Of a DNA stretch of 64,000 nt, positions 54,801 to 63,134 are shown in pieces. A model generated the notes under the pieces. The model saw nothing but the letters and a program-made list of their open reading frames with translations. It was not told the origin of the DNA and searched no databases. A program made the translations under genes and the position numbers. Source of the stretch: Patagioenas fasciata (lineage: Eukaryota; Chordata; Aves; Columbiformes; Columbidae); NCBI RefSeq assembly GCF_037038585.1, contig NC_092541.1:505445-569444 (forward strand), written 5' to 3'. How positions within the stretch are numbered: the stretch's first letter is position 1; each line of letters opens with the position of its first letter.

Positions 54801-57800
54801 GACCGCCCCCTGCCCCCCGGGCTGGAGCTCCGACCCCAAGCTCCGGCACTGCTACAAGGTAGGGGCTGCTTGGGGGGTTCCTCTGCCTCCCCACTGGTGC
54901 GGGGGGGTTGAAGGTGTTGTCCCAAGACCTGGTGTGCATACAAATGAGAGGTATTTATTTACAGAGGTGAGATATTTACTTACAGAGCTGCGCGAGTCAG
55001 GCTGCTGGAATAGAGCCAGCACACCAGCAGGAGAAGTAAAAGGCATGAGACACAATCTGATGGCTGCTCATGGCAGTCCTAAGGAGCCGGTTGGCTACAC
55101 ATTTGCATATCGCGTTACGTAGTCCTTTTAGCGTATAATGGACAACATTCAGCTAAAGGGCACTTTATCCAGCAGTTGGATGTGTTAAAGCGAGACTCAG
55201 GCGTGCGGCTCCAAAATGTCTCGAGCCGCAAGGTCAGTAGTGTCTGCAGTTCGTGATGCGGTGTTTTGCAAGTCACTCTTATCTTTGTTATCTGAGCAGG
55301 CCGACATAAAGCTGAAGGGATTTGCACATCTTTAGGTGTGTAGGTGGGGCTGAGCGGTGGCAGCGTGTCCCGCGTCCCGCGTCCCGCGTCCCGTGTCCCG
55401 CGTCCCGCGTCCCGCGTCCCGCGTCCCGTGTCCCGCGAGGGCGGTGGGGCCGGCGCGCTGAGCCCGTCCCTCCCTGCCCAGGTGTTCAACTCCGAGAAGC
55501 TGCAGGAGAAGAAGCCGTGGGTGGCGGCGCAGGAGTTCTGCCGGGAGCTGGGCGCCCAGCTGCTCAGCCTGGGCAGCTACGAGGAGGAGCATTTCGTCGC
55601 CAACACCCTCAATAAGATTTTTGGGTGAGTGGCTGGCGGTGCTGCTGTGTCCCCCGCTGCCCGAGGGTGCTTGGAGCACGCCTGCACCCCTCGCCGTGCT
55701 CCAGCACTTGTGTTTGGGGCATGGATGTGGCTCTTTGAGCACAAACCTACGTGCAGAAGGTGCATGGGTTGGTGTGGCTACAATGAGAAGCACAGGAAAT
55801 TCAGCGTGATTTGGGGATGGAGCTTGATTTAAAACTGGTTCAGCCCTGAGCTGATGTGCCTGTTGTTGGAGCTGCTGTCTTTGGGGGCTGTGGGGACAGC
55901 AGGCTTTGAAAAACAGAACCCACCAGATTATGAATATGTATTGATACACAAATAGAAAAGCTGCTGTTTTGGTGGGGGATGTGTTCTCCACAGGGAGTCG
56001 GAGCCGGAGCTCCATGAGCAGCACTGGTTCTGGATCGGCCTGAACCGGCGGGACCCCGCGGGCGACCGGAGCTGGAAGTGGAGCGACGGGCTGGGGGTGA
56101 GTCTGGGGGGTTCCGGCAAGATTTGGGGTGCAGGGCGGGCCCGATCCGGTGCTGGTGGAAATGCCCAACACCGCCTGTCTCTCTCGACCCCCAGTTTTTC
56201 TACCACAACTTTGACCGCAGTAACTATGACGACGACGACATCCGGACGTGCGCGGTGCTGGACCTGGCCTCCCTGCAGTGGATGCCGATGCAGTGCGAAG
56301 CCCAGCTGGACTGGATCTGCAAACTGCCCAAAGGTGCCCGGCAAAGAGACCCCCAAACCCTCAGCTTCGGATAAGCTGGCAGCGGACGGGCTGTGGGTGG
56401 TGGAGCGGGTGCAGGGGGACCCGCTGTCACCTCCGTTCCCAAGGTTGTGCTTTTATAGAATACCAGGTCGGAAGGGACCCCAAGGATCATCTGGTCCAAC
56501 TTGTCTTGGCAAAAGCCCAGTCCAGACAAGCTGGCCCAGTTGCATCTTAAAAGTGTCCGGTGTTGGGGAATCCATCACTTCCCTGGGGAGGTTATTCCAA
56601 TGAAATTCATTGTGAAAAACTTCTTTATGGGAGGATGAGTCCTAATTCAGGGGCTGGGGGAGGTGGGAGGGGTGCTGCCCATCTTGGGGGATTCAGGAGG
56701 GCATTTCGCCCTTGGCGCCCACGGGTGGTTTCCAGCGAGCGCCAGCAGGGCGTCCCGGCCCTGCATCCCTCTGACCGCCTCTCCTCGCCCCTTCGCCAGG
56801 TGCTGACGTGAAGGAGCCGGAGATCACCACCCAAGGTGCGTTGGCCATGGTGTAGATCATCCTCTCCAGGTGTCTGTCACCTTGTCACACGCGTGGGCAA
56901 GGCCCTGTCCCTGCGGGGTGTCCCTGCAGTGCTACCCGAGGAGGATGGAGCCTGTGTAGGGTTGTAAGAGCCCAGGTGTCCTCCTGCCCCTGGCTGCAGG
57001 GACTGGGCAGCGTCAGGACCCTCAGGTGTGAGAGAGGGGCAAAAGCAAAGCAACCCAACCCGAGGGGACGTGAGGGACGGAGTGGCAGATGCTGGTGGCT
57101 GCAGCAGGGGGTGGCGCAACCCCGGCGTGACACCGGTCCCTGCCTGCAGGTAGCAAAGAGTGGGTGAGGTACCAGGAGGCCGAGTACAAGTTCTTCGAGC
57201 ACCACTCGACGTGGGTGCAGGCCCAGCGCATCTGCACCTGGTTCCAGGCGGACCTGGCGTCGGTGCACGGCGAGGCCGAGCTGCGCTTCCTGGGACAGAA
57301 CCTGCAGAAGGTACCGGGGGGACGGGACCTGCCCGGCTGCTCCTTCCATCCTTTGCTGCAGGGACGTTACCTGGGGACAACTGGCCTTTCTGTGCTTAAA
57401 GGAGGCTGATGAGAAAGATGGGGACGGGCTTTTGAGCAGGGCCTGTTGTAATAGGACAAGGGGTGATGGTTTGGAACTAAAGGAGGGAGATTCAGGCCGG
57501 ACATGAGGGAGGAATTGTTGTCCCTGAGGGTGGTGAGAGCCTGGTCCAGGTACCCAGAGAGGTGGTGGATGAACCATCCCTGGAGACATCCCAGGCCAGG
57601 CTGGACGGGCTCTGAGCAACCTGAGCTGGTGAAGATGTCCCTGTCATGGCAGGGGGGACTGGGGAGCTGGGAAGGTCCCTTTAACCCAAACCATTCCATG
57701 ATTCCATGATGATTCTAACTGGGCTCTCCTGGGATCGAGATGGGGTGGTGGTGGTGGCCGGTCCCATGCCTGGGTGTGGGTTTGGGGCTCAGAAGGGTGA

Positions 57801-60800
57801 TGCTTTTTGCCGCGGTGCAAGCCGGAGGGGGCTGCCGGTGCCCACAGTGGCTGTGGCTGTCCCCAAGGACACCCGGTCCCCGTGGGGCACTGACATGTCC
57901 CTCTGGGCGTGCAGTTCTCCAGGGGCCAGGAGCAGCACTGGTGGATCGGGCTCCACACCTACGAGAACAACGGGAGGTTCAAGTAAGTTGGACACCGAGT
58001 CACCGCGTCCCTGTGTGTCCCTGTGCCACTGTCCCAAGCTCTCAGAGCACTGTGGCTCAGCACCTACATGTTGGGTCCCATTCTGGGGTGCTGCAATGGA
58101 GGTTTCTCACCCAAGAGAGGGCAGCGGTGCTCCCAGTTAGGGCGTAACTGGTCCCATTTGCCATGTCCCTGCCCGGACACTTGCTCCACCGGTGCCTTTC
58201 CCAGGTGGTCCGACGGGTCCCTCCTCAACTTCGTCTCCTGGGCGCCGGGCAAGCCCCGGCCCATCTCCAAGGACAAGAAGTGCGTGTACATGACGGCCAG
58301 CAGAGGTGAGGGGCTGGACCCGGCCGTGCTGGGGGGCCGAGACACCCCGAGCCCAGGGCGACATGGGGGTCACGCCTGGCCTGTCCCTCCCCGCAGAGGA
58401 CTGGGGGGACCAGAAGTGCCTGACGGCGCTGCCGTACATCTGCAAGCGGAGCAACGGGACGGCCGCCAAGCCCTCGCCCCCGCCGCTGCCCGCTCCCGTG
58501 AGCGGGGGCTGTCCCCGCGGATGGGTCCCCTTCCTCAGCAAGGTACGGCAGGACAGGGGGGGACGGTCACCCCCTGGCATCCCAGGCTGGGAAGGGACCT
58601 GTGCAAGGGTTTGGGGGAAGTTCTGGGGGGTGCATGTATAGCGATTGCTGGGAGGGCTGTGCTGTGGGGTGGGGGTGCAGGAGGGGTTGGGGGGTACGTG
58701 GGCACGAGGGTGCGAAGGGGAGAAGGACCCTTGGGGTAGAACGGCACTGCAGAGGGTGGGTGACTGGGGAAGGTGCGGGGCTCGGGGTGGGGGGGCTGGT
58801 TGCACCCCTGGACCATCCCTTGCCCCCACCCATGCAGTGTTTCAGCTTCAATGGCCACGACAAAGCTGAGATAGTGAAGTGGCCTGAGGCGAAGCAGGCG
58901 TGCGAGAGCCAGGGTGCTGTCCTGGCCACCATCGCCAGCCCCCTGGAGCAGGGTACGTCCCCCCCGTCCCCACCAACCCCTTTGGCCAGGGACCTGCCGG
59001 GCTGGTGACCTCAGCACCTCGCCCATCCCTTGCAGCTTTCATCACGTCCATGCTGCCCAACATCTCCTTCGACCTCTGGATCGGGCTCCACGATGCGCAG
59101 AGGGAGTTCCGCTGGGTGGAGGGCGAGCCGCTGCGGCACGCGAGCTGGGCGCCCGGGGAGCCCTCGGGCTGCGGCGCCCCCGGCCCCCGCGACAAACTGG
59201 TGAGTGGCGCCCGCCTGTAGCATCCTCCGGCGCTGTGTCCGCCATGAGGATCATGAGTCATTTAGGTTGGAAAAGCCCCTCAAGATTGAGCCCAACCATT
59301 TCCCCAACCCCAGCACTGCCCTGTCCTGAGAACCTCCTGTCCGTCTGTCCAGCCCTCCAGGGATGGTGACTCCAGCACTGCCCTGGGCAGCCTGTTCCAA
59401 TGCCCCACAGCCCTTTGGGGGAGAAATTGTTCCGCACATCCAACCTCAACCTCCCCTGGGCAACTTGAGGCCGTTTCCTCTGCTCCTGGCGCTTGTTCCT
59501 GGGGAGCAGAGCCCGACCCCCCTGGCTCCAAGCTCCTTTCAGGCAGTTCAGAGATCAGAAGGTCTCCCCTCAGCTCCTGTTCTCCAGCTGAACCCCCAGC
59601 TCCCTCAGCCGCTCCATCACACTTGTGCTCCAGCCCCTTCCCCAGGGTGCCGGGGGGGTCTCTGAATGCAGAGCAGGACCTGGCCCTGTGAGGTGGGGGT
59701 CCTTGAGGTGGGTGTGTCCATGGTGTTGGGGTGATGATGGTGAGGGCTGTGGTGACCTTGTGTCTTGGCTGTGCAGACCAACTGTGTGGTGGTGTGGCAC
59801 GGCTCGCCCCCCCTTTTCACGGGGCGCTGGGACGACCGGAGCTGCCTGGAGGAGAAGCACGGCTACATCTGCCAGCGGAGCATAGGTACGGGGGGACACA
59901 GCGGGGACAGCCCCAGTCTCTGCTCACCGGGGCCCTGTCACCGCCGCCCTGGCGCCCCATGCTGTGCTGGGGCTGTGGCCGGGGAGCTCGGGGTGATGGG
60001 TGCACCTCAGAGGGTCAGTCCTGGGGACGTGGCCTCTCCACCCTCCCTGGTTGCACCGCAGTGTCCCCAGGTGCCCCATGTGCGCCCAGGGACACCTCAT
60101 CTGGGGGGGATGGATGAAGGGGTGACCCCCTGGGATGCAGGAGTGTCCTCCGTGCCCTCTGACCATGTCTCTTTGCTCCCCCAGACCCGTCCCTGAGCCC
60201 CGCGCGGACGCCGTACCCCCCCTCGCCCACCGGCACCCTCTTTTACCACAACAGCACTTACCGCATCCTGCAGAAACCCCTCAGGTGGCACGAGGCCCTG
60301 CTGCTCTGCGAGACCCTCAACGCCACCCTGGCCACCATCCCCGACCCCTACAGCCAGGCGTTCCTCACCCAGGCCGTCAGCAGCCTGCGGGCTCCGCTCT
60401 GGATCGGCTTGGCCAATGACGAGGTGAGGGCAGGGGACAGGCAGCCGAGGTGGGGGGTCCCCAGGGGTCACGGCAGCCCCCCAGCTCCTCCTCGCCTTGG
60501 TTCTGCAGGGAGGCCGGAGCTACTCGTGGCTGACGGAGGAGAACGTGTTCTACACCAACTGGCAGGACGGGGAGCCCCAGCAGCTCGCCGGCTGCTCCTA
60601 CATGGACGCGGACGGGAGCTGGCGCACGGCCGGCTGCGACACCAAGCTGCAGGGGGGCATCTGCCAGCTGCGAGCAGGTGCCTGTCGGGGGGACTGGGGG
60701 GACACGGGGTGGACCGGGTTGGGGAGCACCCAAGGATTGCAGATAGCATCCCACCGGGGATGTTGTGCACCTCTGTGTGCATCCCTCCAGGGCGTGGTGC

Positions 60801-63134
60801 TCCAATATGCTGTGGGACCCCCACGCCCTGTGTCCCCCAAGCACCCCCAATGCACCGTGTGCCCCCCAGGTGCCGCCCGCCCGCACAAGTGGAGCTACAG
60901 CGGCAGCTGTCCCAAATCGCTGGAGGACTCGTCCTGGATCCCTTTCCGGGATCACTGCTACACCTTCCACATGGAGATCACCCTGGGGCAGAAAGACGCC
61001 ATGAAGAGGTGCCAGAAAGGTACGGGGGGCTGTGGTGGCGGAGGGGGGTGACATCCCCAGGATGGAGTCCCCAGGATGCCTGTGGGTACAGCAGAGCACC
61101 CATGAATGGGACTCCTGTGCCTGTGCTCACGTCCAGTGGTCATCTCCTGTTACGTGTTGGGGTTCCCCAACTACTACATGGTTCATGGGTGGTTCCTCAG
61201 CTTTGTCCTCTTGGGCACTGCTGCTTTTAACTCCGTCCTGCGAGCTCTGGGCTCTTCCCTGATGCTCTTTCCTCCGCAGTCGGTGGCACGGTGTTGTCCA
61301 TCCAGGATGAGATGGAGAACGTCTTCGTGTGGGAGCACCTCCAGGCGTACGAGGGCCCGTCCAAGGGCGCCTGGCTGGGCATGAGCTTCAACCCCAAAGG
61401 TACAAAGAGAGGAACAAGGTTTTAACCCCTTGGGCAACACCGTGAATTCCCAGCAGGTCCGCGGTGGTGGCAGCAGTGTGGGGCTTATGCCATGGTGTGA
61501 CCAGGAGCCTCAGGCCGTGGATGTGCCATATGTGTCCTCCGGCTTGGTGGGGTGGGAGTGATGGTTTTCACAACCAGAGCCTCCTACAAGGCACTGGGGC
61601 CTGCAGGTTCAGGAAGGTGCCCTGCAGCCCCTGGTCCCCTCCATCTCCCCATCTGCCCATCGCACCCGCTCGTGTCCCCATCGCACCCGCTCATGTCCCC
61701 ATCGCACCCGCTGATCTCCCCATCACACCTTCTCGTCACCTCATCGCACCTTCCTGTGCTTTCAGAACTGGGGCAAAGCTGGGGTGTCCCCTTCAGCCTC
61801 TCCAGACCTAATTCTTCCATTTCCCAGGTGGCACCTTGGTGTGGCACGACAACACCGCCGTCAACTACTCCAACTGGGGCCAGCACGACACAGGGCCCAG
61901 CATGCTCAGCCAGAACAGCTGCTACTGGATCCAGAGCAGCAACGGCGTGTGGCGCCTGGGCTCCTGCACCAACGTCACCATGGGGGTCATCTGCAAGATC
62001 CCCCGAGGTAGGGGCCCCCCTGTGGTGCCTGGGTTGAAGTGGGGTGAGCTGGTGGTCTGTGCAGGCAGCACCGGCCACGTGTGTTGGGCAGTTCAGGTGT
62101 AAGGGGGTTGTGGGGGCCGGTGTTGGGGTCTGCAGGTCCCCGCTGGGCTCAGCGGTGCTCGGGTGGGCTGTGCGCGCCTCGGTGGCCGGGTCAGCACCGG
62201 TGGTGCGGGTGCTGGGAGGAGGGGAGGGTGCTGTGGCTGCGCGCTCACCTGTCTGTGTTGCCGTTGCAGTGGAGGAGAGCAGCTTTTCCAGGGCAGGTGA
62301 GTGGCATCGGCAGCCTGGGCACAGCACTGGGAACTGGCGCTGGGGGAGCGTGGTTTAGCCCGGCTTGTATCAATAACCAGGGAAACGGTGTTTGCGGGTG
62401 GGACATCCCATCCCCGGGTGGCTTTGGCCCTGGGTTCGGACTCCCCGGCAGCAGGAACCGTCTGTCCGTGGAGGAGTGTGTCTGGCCAGTGTTTTGCTGG
62501 GCTGTTTTGCCCTTGCCCACACTGCCTGGCCACATCTGCTGGTGGGATCCCAAAGATCCAGCCCAGGCAGCTGCCAGATGTTCACGCACATCAGGAGCAA
62601 CCCAAAGAGGCTGCCTGGCCCCTGGAGCTCTGCCACGGGCAGGACATCCCCAGAACACCAAAGCAGCCTCCAGTCCTGTCCTGCTCTGGCCCATCCAAAA
62701 AGACATCAGGTTCTTAGGGCCACGGGGCAGTGCCAGCGCTGGGTTAGCAGTTGGACTTGATGATCTTGAGGGTCTCTTCCAACTAAAACGGTTCTATTAT
62801 CCTGCCCAAGAGGCCCCATCTGGCTGGACACCCACCAGCCCAAGCCCCTCTTGTGGGATAAGACGCTGGGAGACATGAGGCTGCCTTTCACTGGCCTTTC
62901 CCCCTCCCCGCAGCTCTGCCGGAGAACACGACGGCCATCGCGGTGGTGGTGCTGTCGACGCTGGCGCTGTGCGCCATGCTGGGCATCGCCGTCTACCTGT
63001 ACAAGCGTCGGCGGAGCGCGGAGCGAGGAGCCTTCGAGAGCGCCCGCTACAGCCGCACCACCTCCAACCCCAGTGAATCCGCCGAGAAGAACATCCTGGT
63101 GTCGGACATGGAGATGAACGAGCAGCAGGACTAA
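39716..63134 (+). CDS. MRC2: C-type mannose receptor 2 (Endo180/uPARAP), complete coding region in 30 exons
   Basis: Type I membrane receptor of the mannose-receptor family; it binds and internalises collagen and glycoproteins and recycles between the plasma membrane and endosomes. Exons: 39716-39806, 47207-47605, 48105-48278, 48581-48745, 48923-49036, 49742-49885, 50230-50418, 51460-51614, 52042-52149, 53617-53732, 54373-54521, 54641-54858, 55482-55624, 55994-56096, 56195-56333, 56800-56835, 57150-57310, 57915-57982, 58205-58305, 58397-58542, 58838-58952, 59036-59199, 59777-59885, 60185-60423, 60509-60677, 60870-61019, 61280-61399, 61828-62007, 62270-62296, 62914-63134. The joined frame gives 1470 residues (human 1479). 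Order: signal peptide, cysteine-rich ricin-type domain, fibronectin type II domain, eight C-type lectin-like domains, one membrane span, 43-residue tail. All phases agree and there is no frameshift. Confidence 0.97.
40314..40360. repeat. 10-bp tandem repeat in MRC2 intron 1
   Basis: Four units of tgtcccgcac follow a partial unit, at the downstream edge of the CpG island. This is a short minisatellite with no coding role. Confidence 0.9.
46530..46991 (+). mobile_element. CR1 LINE 3'-end fragment in MRC2 intron 1
   Basis: It runs from about ccagctctggagcctcagca through gaccatccctggagacatcc-like sequence to the terminal ccatcctgtgattctatggt. The sense orientation is clear from the ATTCTATG end. 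At about 460 bases it is one of the two longest copies of the local subfamily and ends about 215 bases before exon 2. Confidence 0.9.
47207..47605 (+). CDS. MRC2: MRC2 exon 2: cysteine-rich (ricin B-like) domain
   Basis: This 399-nt exon encodes residues 31-163, the whole N-terminal beta-trefoil domain. Recognisable blocks are [56 protein letters not shown] and [11 protein letters not shown]. The exon is phase 1 at both ends, as in the rest of the family. In the macrophage mannose receptor this domain binds sulphated sugars; in Endo180 no such ligand is established as far as I know. Confidence 0.96.
47690..48069 (-). mobile_element. CR1 LINE fragment of a different subfamily, MRC2 intron 2
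   Basis: On the + strand it opens with cacagaatcacggagtggtt and gggttgcagggacccctgta, then continues through ctctgggcagcctgggccag to ccccagctctctcagccgtt. These are CR1 3'-region landmarks in reverse complement, so the element is on the minus strand. It is more diverged than, and distinct from, the group at 46530 and elsewhere. It ends about 35 bases before exon 3. Confidence 0.8.
48105..48278 (+). CDS. MRC2: MRC2 exon 3: fibronectin type II domain
   Basis: It encodes residues 164-221, including [39 protein letters not shown] and RWGFCPIK. The four conserved cysteines and the aromatic residues of an FNII module are all present. In this receptor family the FNII module is the collagen-binding site. 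Sequence is nearly identical to human, suggesting strong constraint. Confidence 0.97.
48388..48497. repeat. Intra-gene repeat copy A (MRC2 intron 3)
   Basis: About 110 bases beginning ggcatgtgggattgggtctt match a segment of intron 5 (49584-49691), with shared blocks gggtcttcatcg, gcaaaat and cagggagagctgcaccct. It is not a CR1 type I recognise. It sits about 85 bases before the exon 4 acceptor. Confidence 0.8.
48581..49885 (+). CDS. MRC2: MRC2 exons 4-6: C-type lectin-like domain 1
   Basis: Exons 48581-48745, 48923-49036 and 49742-49885 encode residues 222-362. The fold markers [44 protein letters not shown] and [18 protein letters not shown] are present, with all domain cysteines. The sugar-site position reads QPD rather than EPN, and the WND motif is replaced (WQNRD). 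Calcium-dependent mannose binding is assigned by family knowledge to domain 2, not this one. Confidence 0.95.
49584..49691. repeat. Intra-gene repeat copy B (MRC2 intron 5)
   Basis: Partner of the intron 3 repeat, beginning ggcatgcagggctgggtctt and including cagggagagctgcaccct. It lies about 50 bases before the exon 6 acceptor. An AATAAA occurs just upstream at 49570-49575. Both copies are in the same orientation. Confidence 0.8.
50230..52149 (+). CDS. MRC2: MRC2 exons 7-9: C-type lectin-like domain 2 (sugar-binding)
   Basis: Exons 50230-50418, 51460-51614 and 52042-52149 encode residues 363-513. This domain keeps the full mannose-type calcium/sugar site: EPN at 460-462 ([10 protein letters not shown]), Glu469 and the WND motif at 481-483 (GRWNDSPC). 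Domain 2 is the active Ca-dependent mannose/fucose/GlcNAc-binding domain of Endo180, so this activity is expected to be conserved. Exon 9 ends with a charged linker ([13 protein letters not shown]) leading to domain 3. Confidence 0.96.
50419..51459 (+). other. MRC2 intron 7
   Basis: 1041 bases with consensus ends and no repeat or gene I recognise. MRC2 intron 9 (52150-53616, 1467 bases) is similar: GC-rich and apparently unique. The open frame spanning 52872-54074 runs across this intron, exon 10 and a CR1 copy in a frame not used by the gene. Confidence 0.6.
51655..51833 (+). mobile_element. CR1 LINE 3'-end fragment in MRC2 intron 8
   Basis: Short sense copy, from about gcagcacctgggacaggctg through gaggtggtggatgaaccatc to ccctttaacacaaactgttc, with a decayed terminal repeat (tttgattacgtg). 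It belongs to the local homogeneous subfamily. It starts about 40 bases after the exon 8 donor. Confidence 0.87.
53617..54858 (+). CDS. MRC2: MRC2 exons 10-12: C-type lectin-like domain 3
   Basis: Exons 53617-53732, 54373-54521 and 54641-54858 encode residues 514-674. Markers: [86 protein letters not shown] and [11 protein letters not shown]. Exon 12 also starts domain 4 ([16 protein letters not shown]). The calcium/sugar ligands are not conserved, so this domain is expected to be structural or protein-binding. Confidence 0.95.
53844..54349 (-). mobile_element. CR1 LINE fragment reaching almost to MRC2 exon 11
   Basis: The longest copy of the local subfamily (about 505 bases), minus strand: it opens with gcatagaatcatcatggaat and ggagggaccttcccagcccc and runs to ccagagctggacgcagcaca. 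Its truncated 5' end lies only about 23 bases before exon 11 (54373), so the branch point of intron 10 is probably inside element-derived sequence. Confidence 0.9.
54915..55345 (-). mobile_element. Possible solo LTR of an endogenous retrovirus (MRC2 intron 12)
   Basis: A block of about 430 bases that is clearly more AT-rich than the surrounding intron. Read on the minus strand it carries an AATAAA (gtaaataaatacc) followed some 30 bases later by a terminal gggacaaca, the layout of an LTR R-U5 end. It also contains a repeated gta(a/t)-ttta segment (gaggtatttatttacagagg and gagatatttacttacagagc on the + strand). No retroviral coding sequence is attached. I could not fix the 5' boundary or a target-site duplication, so the call is tentative. 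Confidence 0.35.
55365..55437. repeat. 7-bp CpG minisatellite (cccgcgt) in MRC2 intron 12
   Basis: About ten units of cccgcgt with occasional cccgtgt variants end 45 bases before the exon 13 acceptor. Each unit has one or two CpG sites, so the array is a dense potential methylation target close to a splice site. Confidence 0.92.
55482..56333 (+). CDS. MRC2: MRC2 exons 13-15: C-type lectin-like domain 4
   Basis: Exons 55482-55624, 55994-56096 and 56195-56333 encode residues 675-802. Markers: [74 protein letters not shown] and LDWICKLPK. The exon 15 donor (AAAG|GTGCCC, GT at 56334) is weak from +4 onward; it is nevertheless supported because joining to exon 16 restores the frame and the human-like linker. 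Reading through instead ends at a TAA about 40 bases later. Confidence 0.94.
56452..56637 (-). mobile_element. CR1-like LINE fragment in MRC2 intron 15
   Basis: On the + strand tatagaataccaggtcggaa, gggaccccaaggatcatctg and gtccaactt, ending near aaaaacttctttatg, match the reverse complement of a CR1 3' end from a subfamily different from the main local group. It is minus-oriented and about 185 bases long. Confidence 0.8.
56800..56835 (+). CDS. MRC2: MRC2 exon 16: 36-nt linker exon
   Basis: This micro-exon encodes [12 protein letters not shown] and is phase 1 at both ends. It matches the short linker between domains 4 and 5 in human (GTDVREPDDSPQ), which fixes its position despite the small size. 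Acceptor cttcgccag and donor gtgcgt are acceptable. Skipping it would keep the frame. Confidence 0.9.
57150..58542 (+). CDS. MRC2: MRC2 exons 17-20: C-type lectin-like domain 5
   Basis: Exons 57150-57310, 57915-57982, 58205-58305 and 58397-58542 encode residues 815-973. Markers: [74 protein letters not shown] and LPYICKRSN. The last part of exon 20 ([13 protein letters not shown]) begins domain 6. No EPN/WND site. Confidence 0.95.
57400..57716 (+). mobile_element. CR1 LINE 3'-end fragment in MRC2 intron 17
   Basis: Sense copy of the local subfamily, from about gaggctgatgagaaagatgg through gcaggggggactggggagct to a terminal ccattccatgattccatgat. It is about 315 bases, 5'-truncated, with a slightly decayed terminal repeat. 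Confidence 0.9.
58838..59885 (+). CDS. MRC2: MRC2 exons 21-23: C-type lectin-like domain 6
   Basis: Exons 58838-58952, 59036-59199 and 59777-59885 encode residues 974-1102. Markers: [58 protein letters not shown] and HGYICQRS. The loop after WAPGEPSG differs in sequence and length from human, the most variable stretch of the protein. WDD replaces WND. One position shows three successive Val codons (CVVVWHG). Confidence 0.94.
59248..59645 (-). mobile_element. CR1-like LINE fragment in MRC2 intron 22
   Basis: On the + strand it runs gagtcatttaggttggaaaa, gcccctcaagattgagccca, tgggcagcctgttccaatgc, then gttctccagctgaaccccca and agccgctccatcac. These are CR1 3'-region landmarks in reverse complement, of a subfamily different from the main local group. 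It is about 400 bases, minus-oriented. Confidence 0.82.
60185..60677 (+). CDS. MRC2: MRC2 exons 24-25: C-type lectin-like domain 7
   Basis: Exons 60185-60423 and 60509-60677 encode residues 1103-1238. Markers: [60 protein letters not shown] and [17 protein letters not shown]. The exon 25 donor is weak (GCAG|GTGCCT, GT at 60678). The following intron is 192 bases and has no in-frame stop. Confidence 0.94.
60870..62007 (+). CDS. MRC2: MRC2 exons 26-28: C-type lectin-like domain 8
   Basis: Exons 60870-61019, 61280-61399 and 61828-62007 encode residues 1239-1388. Markers: [84 protein letters not shown] and ITMGVICK-like [11 protein letters not shown]. All three exons are phase 1 at both ends. 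Confidence 0.95.
61656..61750. repeat. 21-bp minisatellite in MRC2 intron 27
   Basis: Four to five degenerate units of ccatcgcacccgctcatgtcc. It is C-rich on the + strand and lies about 80 bases before the exon 28 acceptor. Confidence 0.85.
62270..62296 (+). CDS. MRC2: MRC2 exon 29: 27-nt micro-exon
   Basis: It encodes VEESSFSRA, the juxtamembrane stretch equivalent to AEQSSFSPS in human, and is phase 1 at both ends. Acceptor ccgttgcag and donor gtgagt are good. Very small exons like this are easily missed by gene finders; skipping would remove nine residues in frame. Confidence 0.9.
62740..62798 (+). mobile_element. 3' terminus of a CR1 element in MRC2 intron 29
   Basis: The string gttggacttgatgatcttga, then gggtctcttccaactaaaac and ggttctatta matches the conserved 3' end of a sense-oriented CR1. 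The upstream limit could reach further into the intron but is too diverged for me to place. Confidence 0.7.
62914..63134 (+). CDS. MRC2: MRC2 exon 30: transmembrane segment and cytoplasmic tail
   Basis: It encodes residues 1398-1470. A hydrophobic span of about 22 residues (roughly 1404-1427, [20 protein letters not shown]) is followed by the stop-transfer YKRRR. The tail keeps Tyr1443 (ARYSR) and the dihydrophobic Leu1459-Val1460 within [15 protein letters not shown], the motif known to direct Endo180 endocytosis. The final residue is Asp where human has Glu. The stop is TAA at 63132-63134. Confidence 0.97.

Noticed and set aside
56078-56374. A separate small gene at the end of MRC2 lectin domain 4
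   Set aside because: Its sequence is MRC2 exon 15 plus the first bases of intron 15; it is only relevant as a possible intron-retention product.
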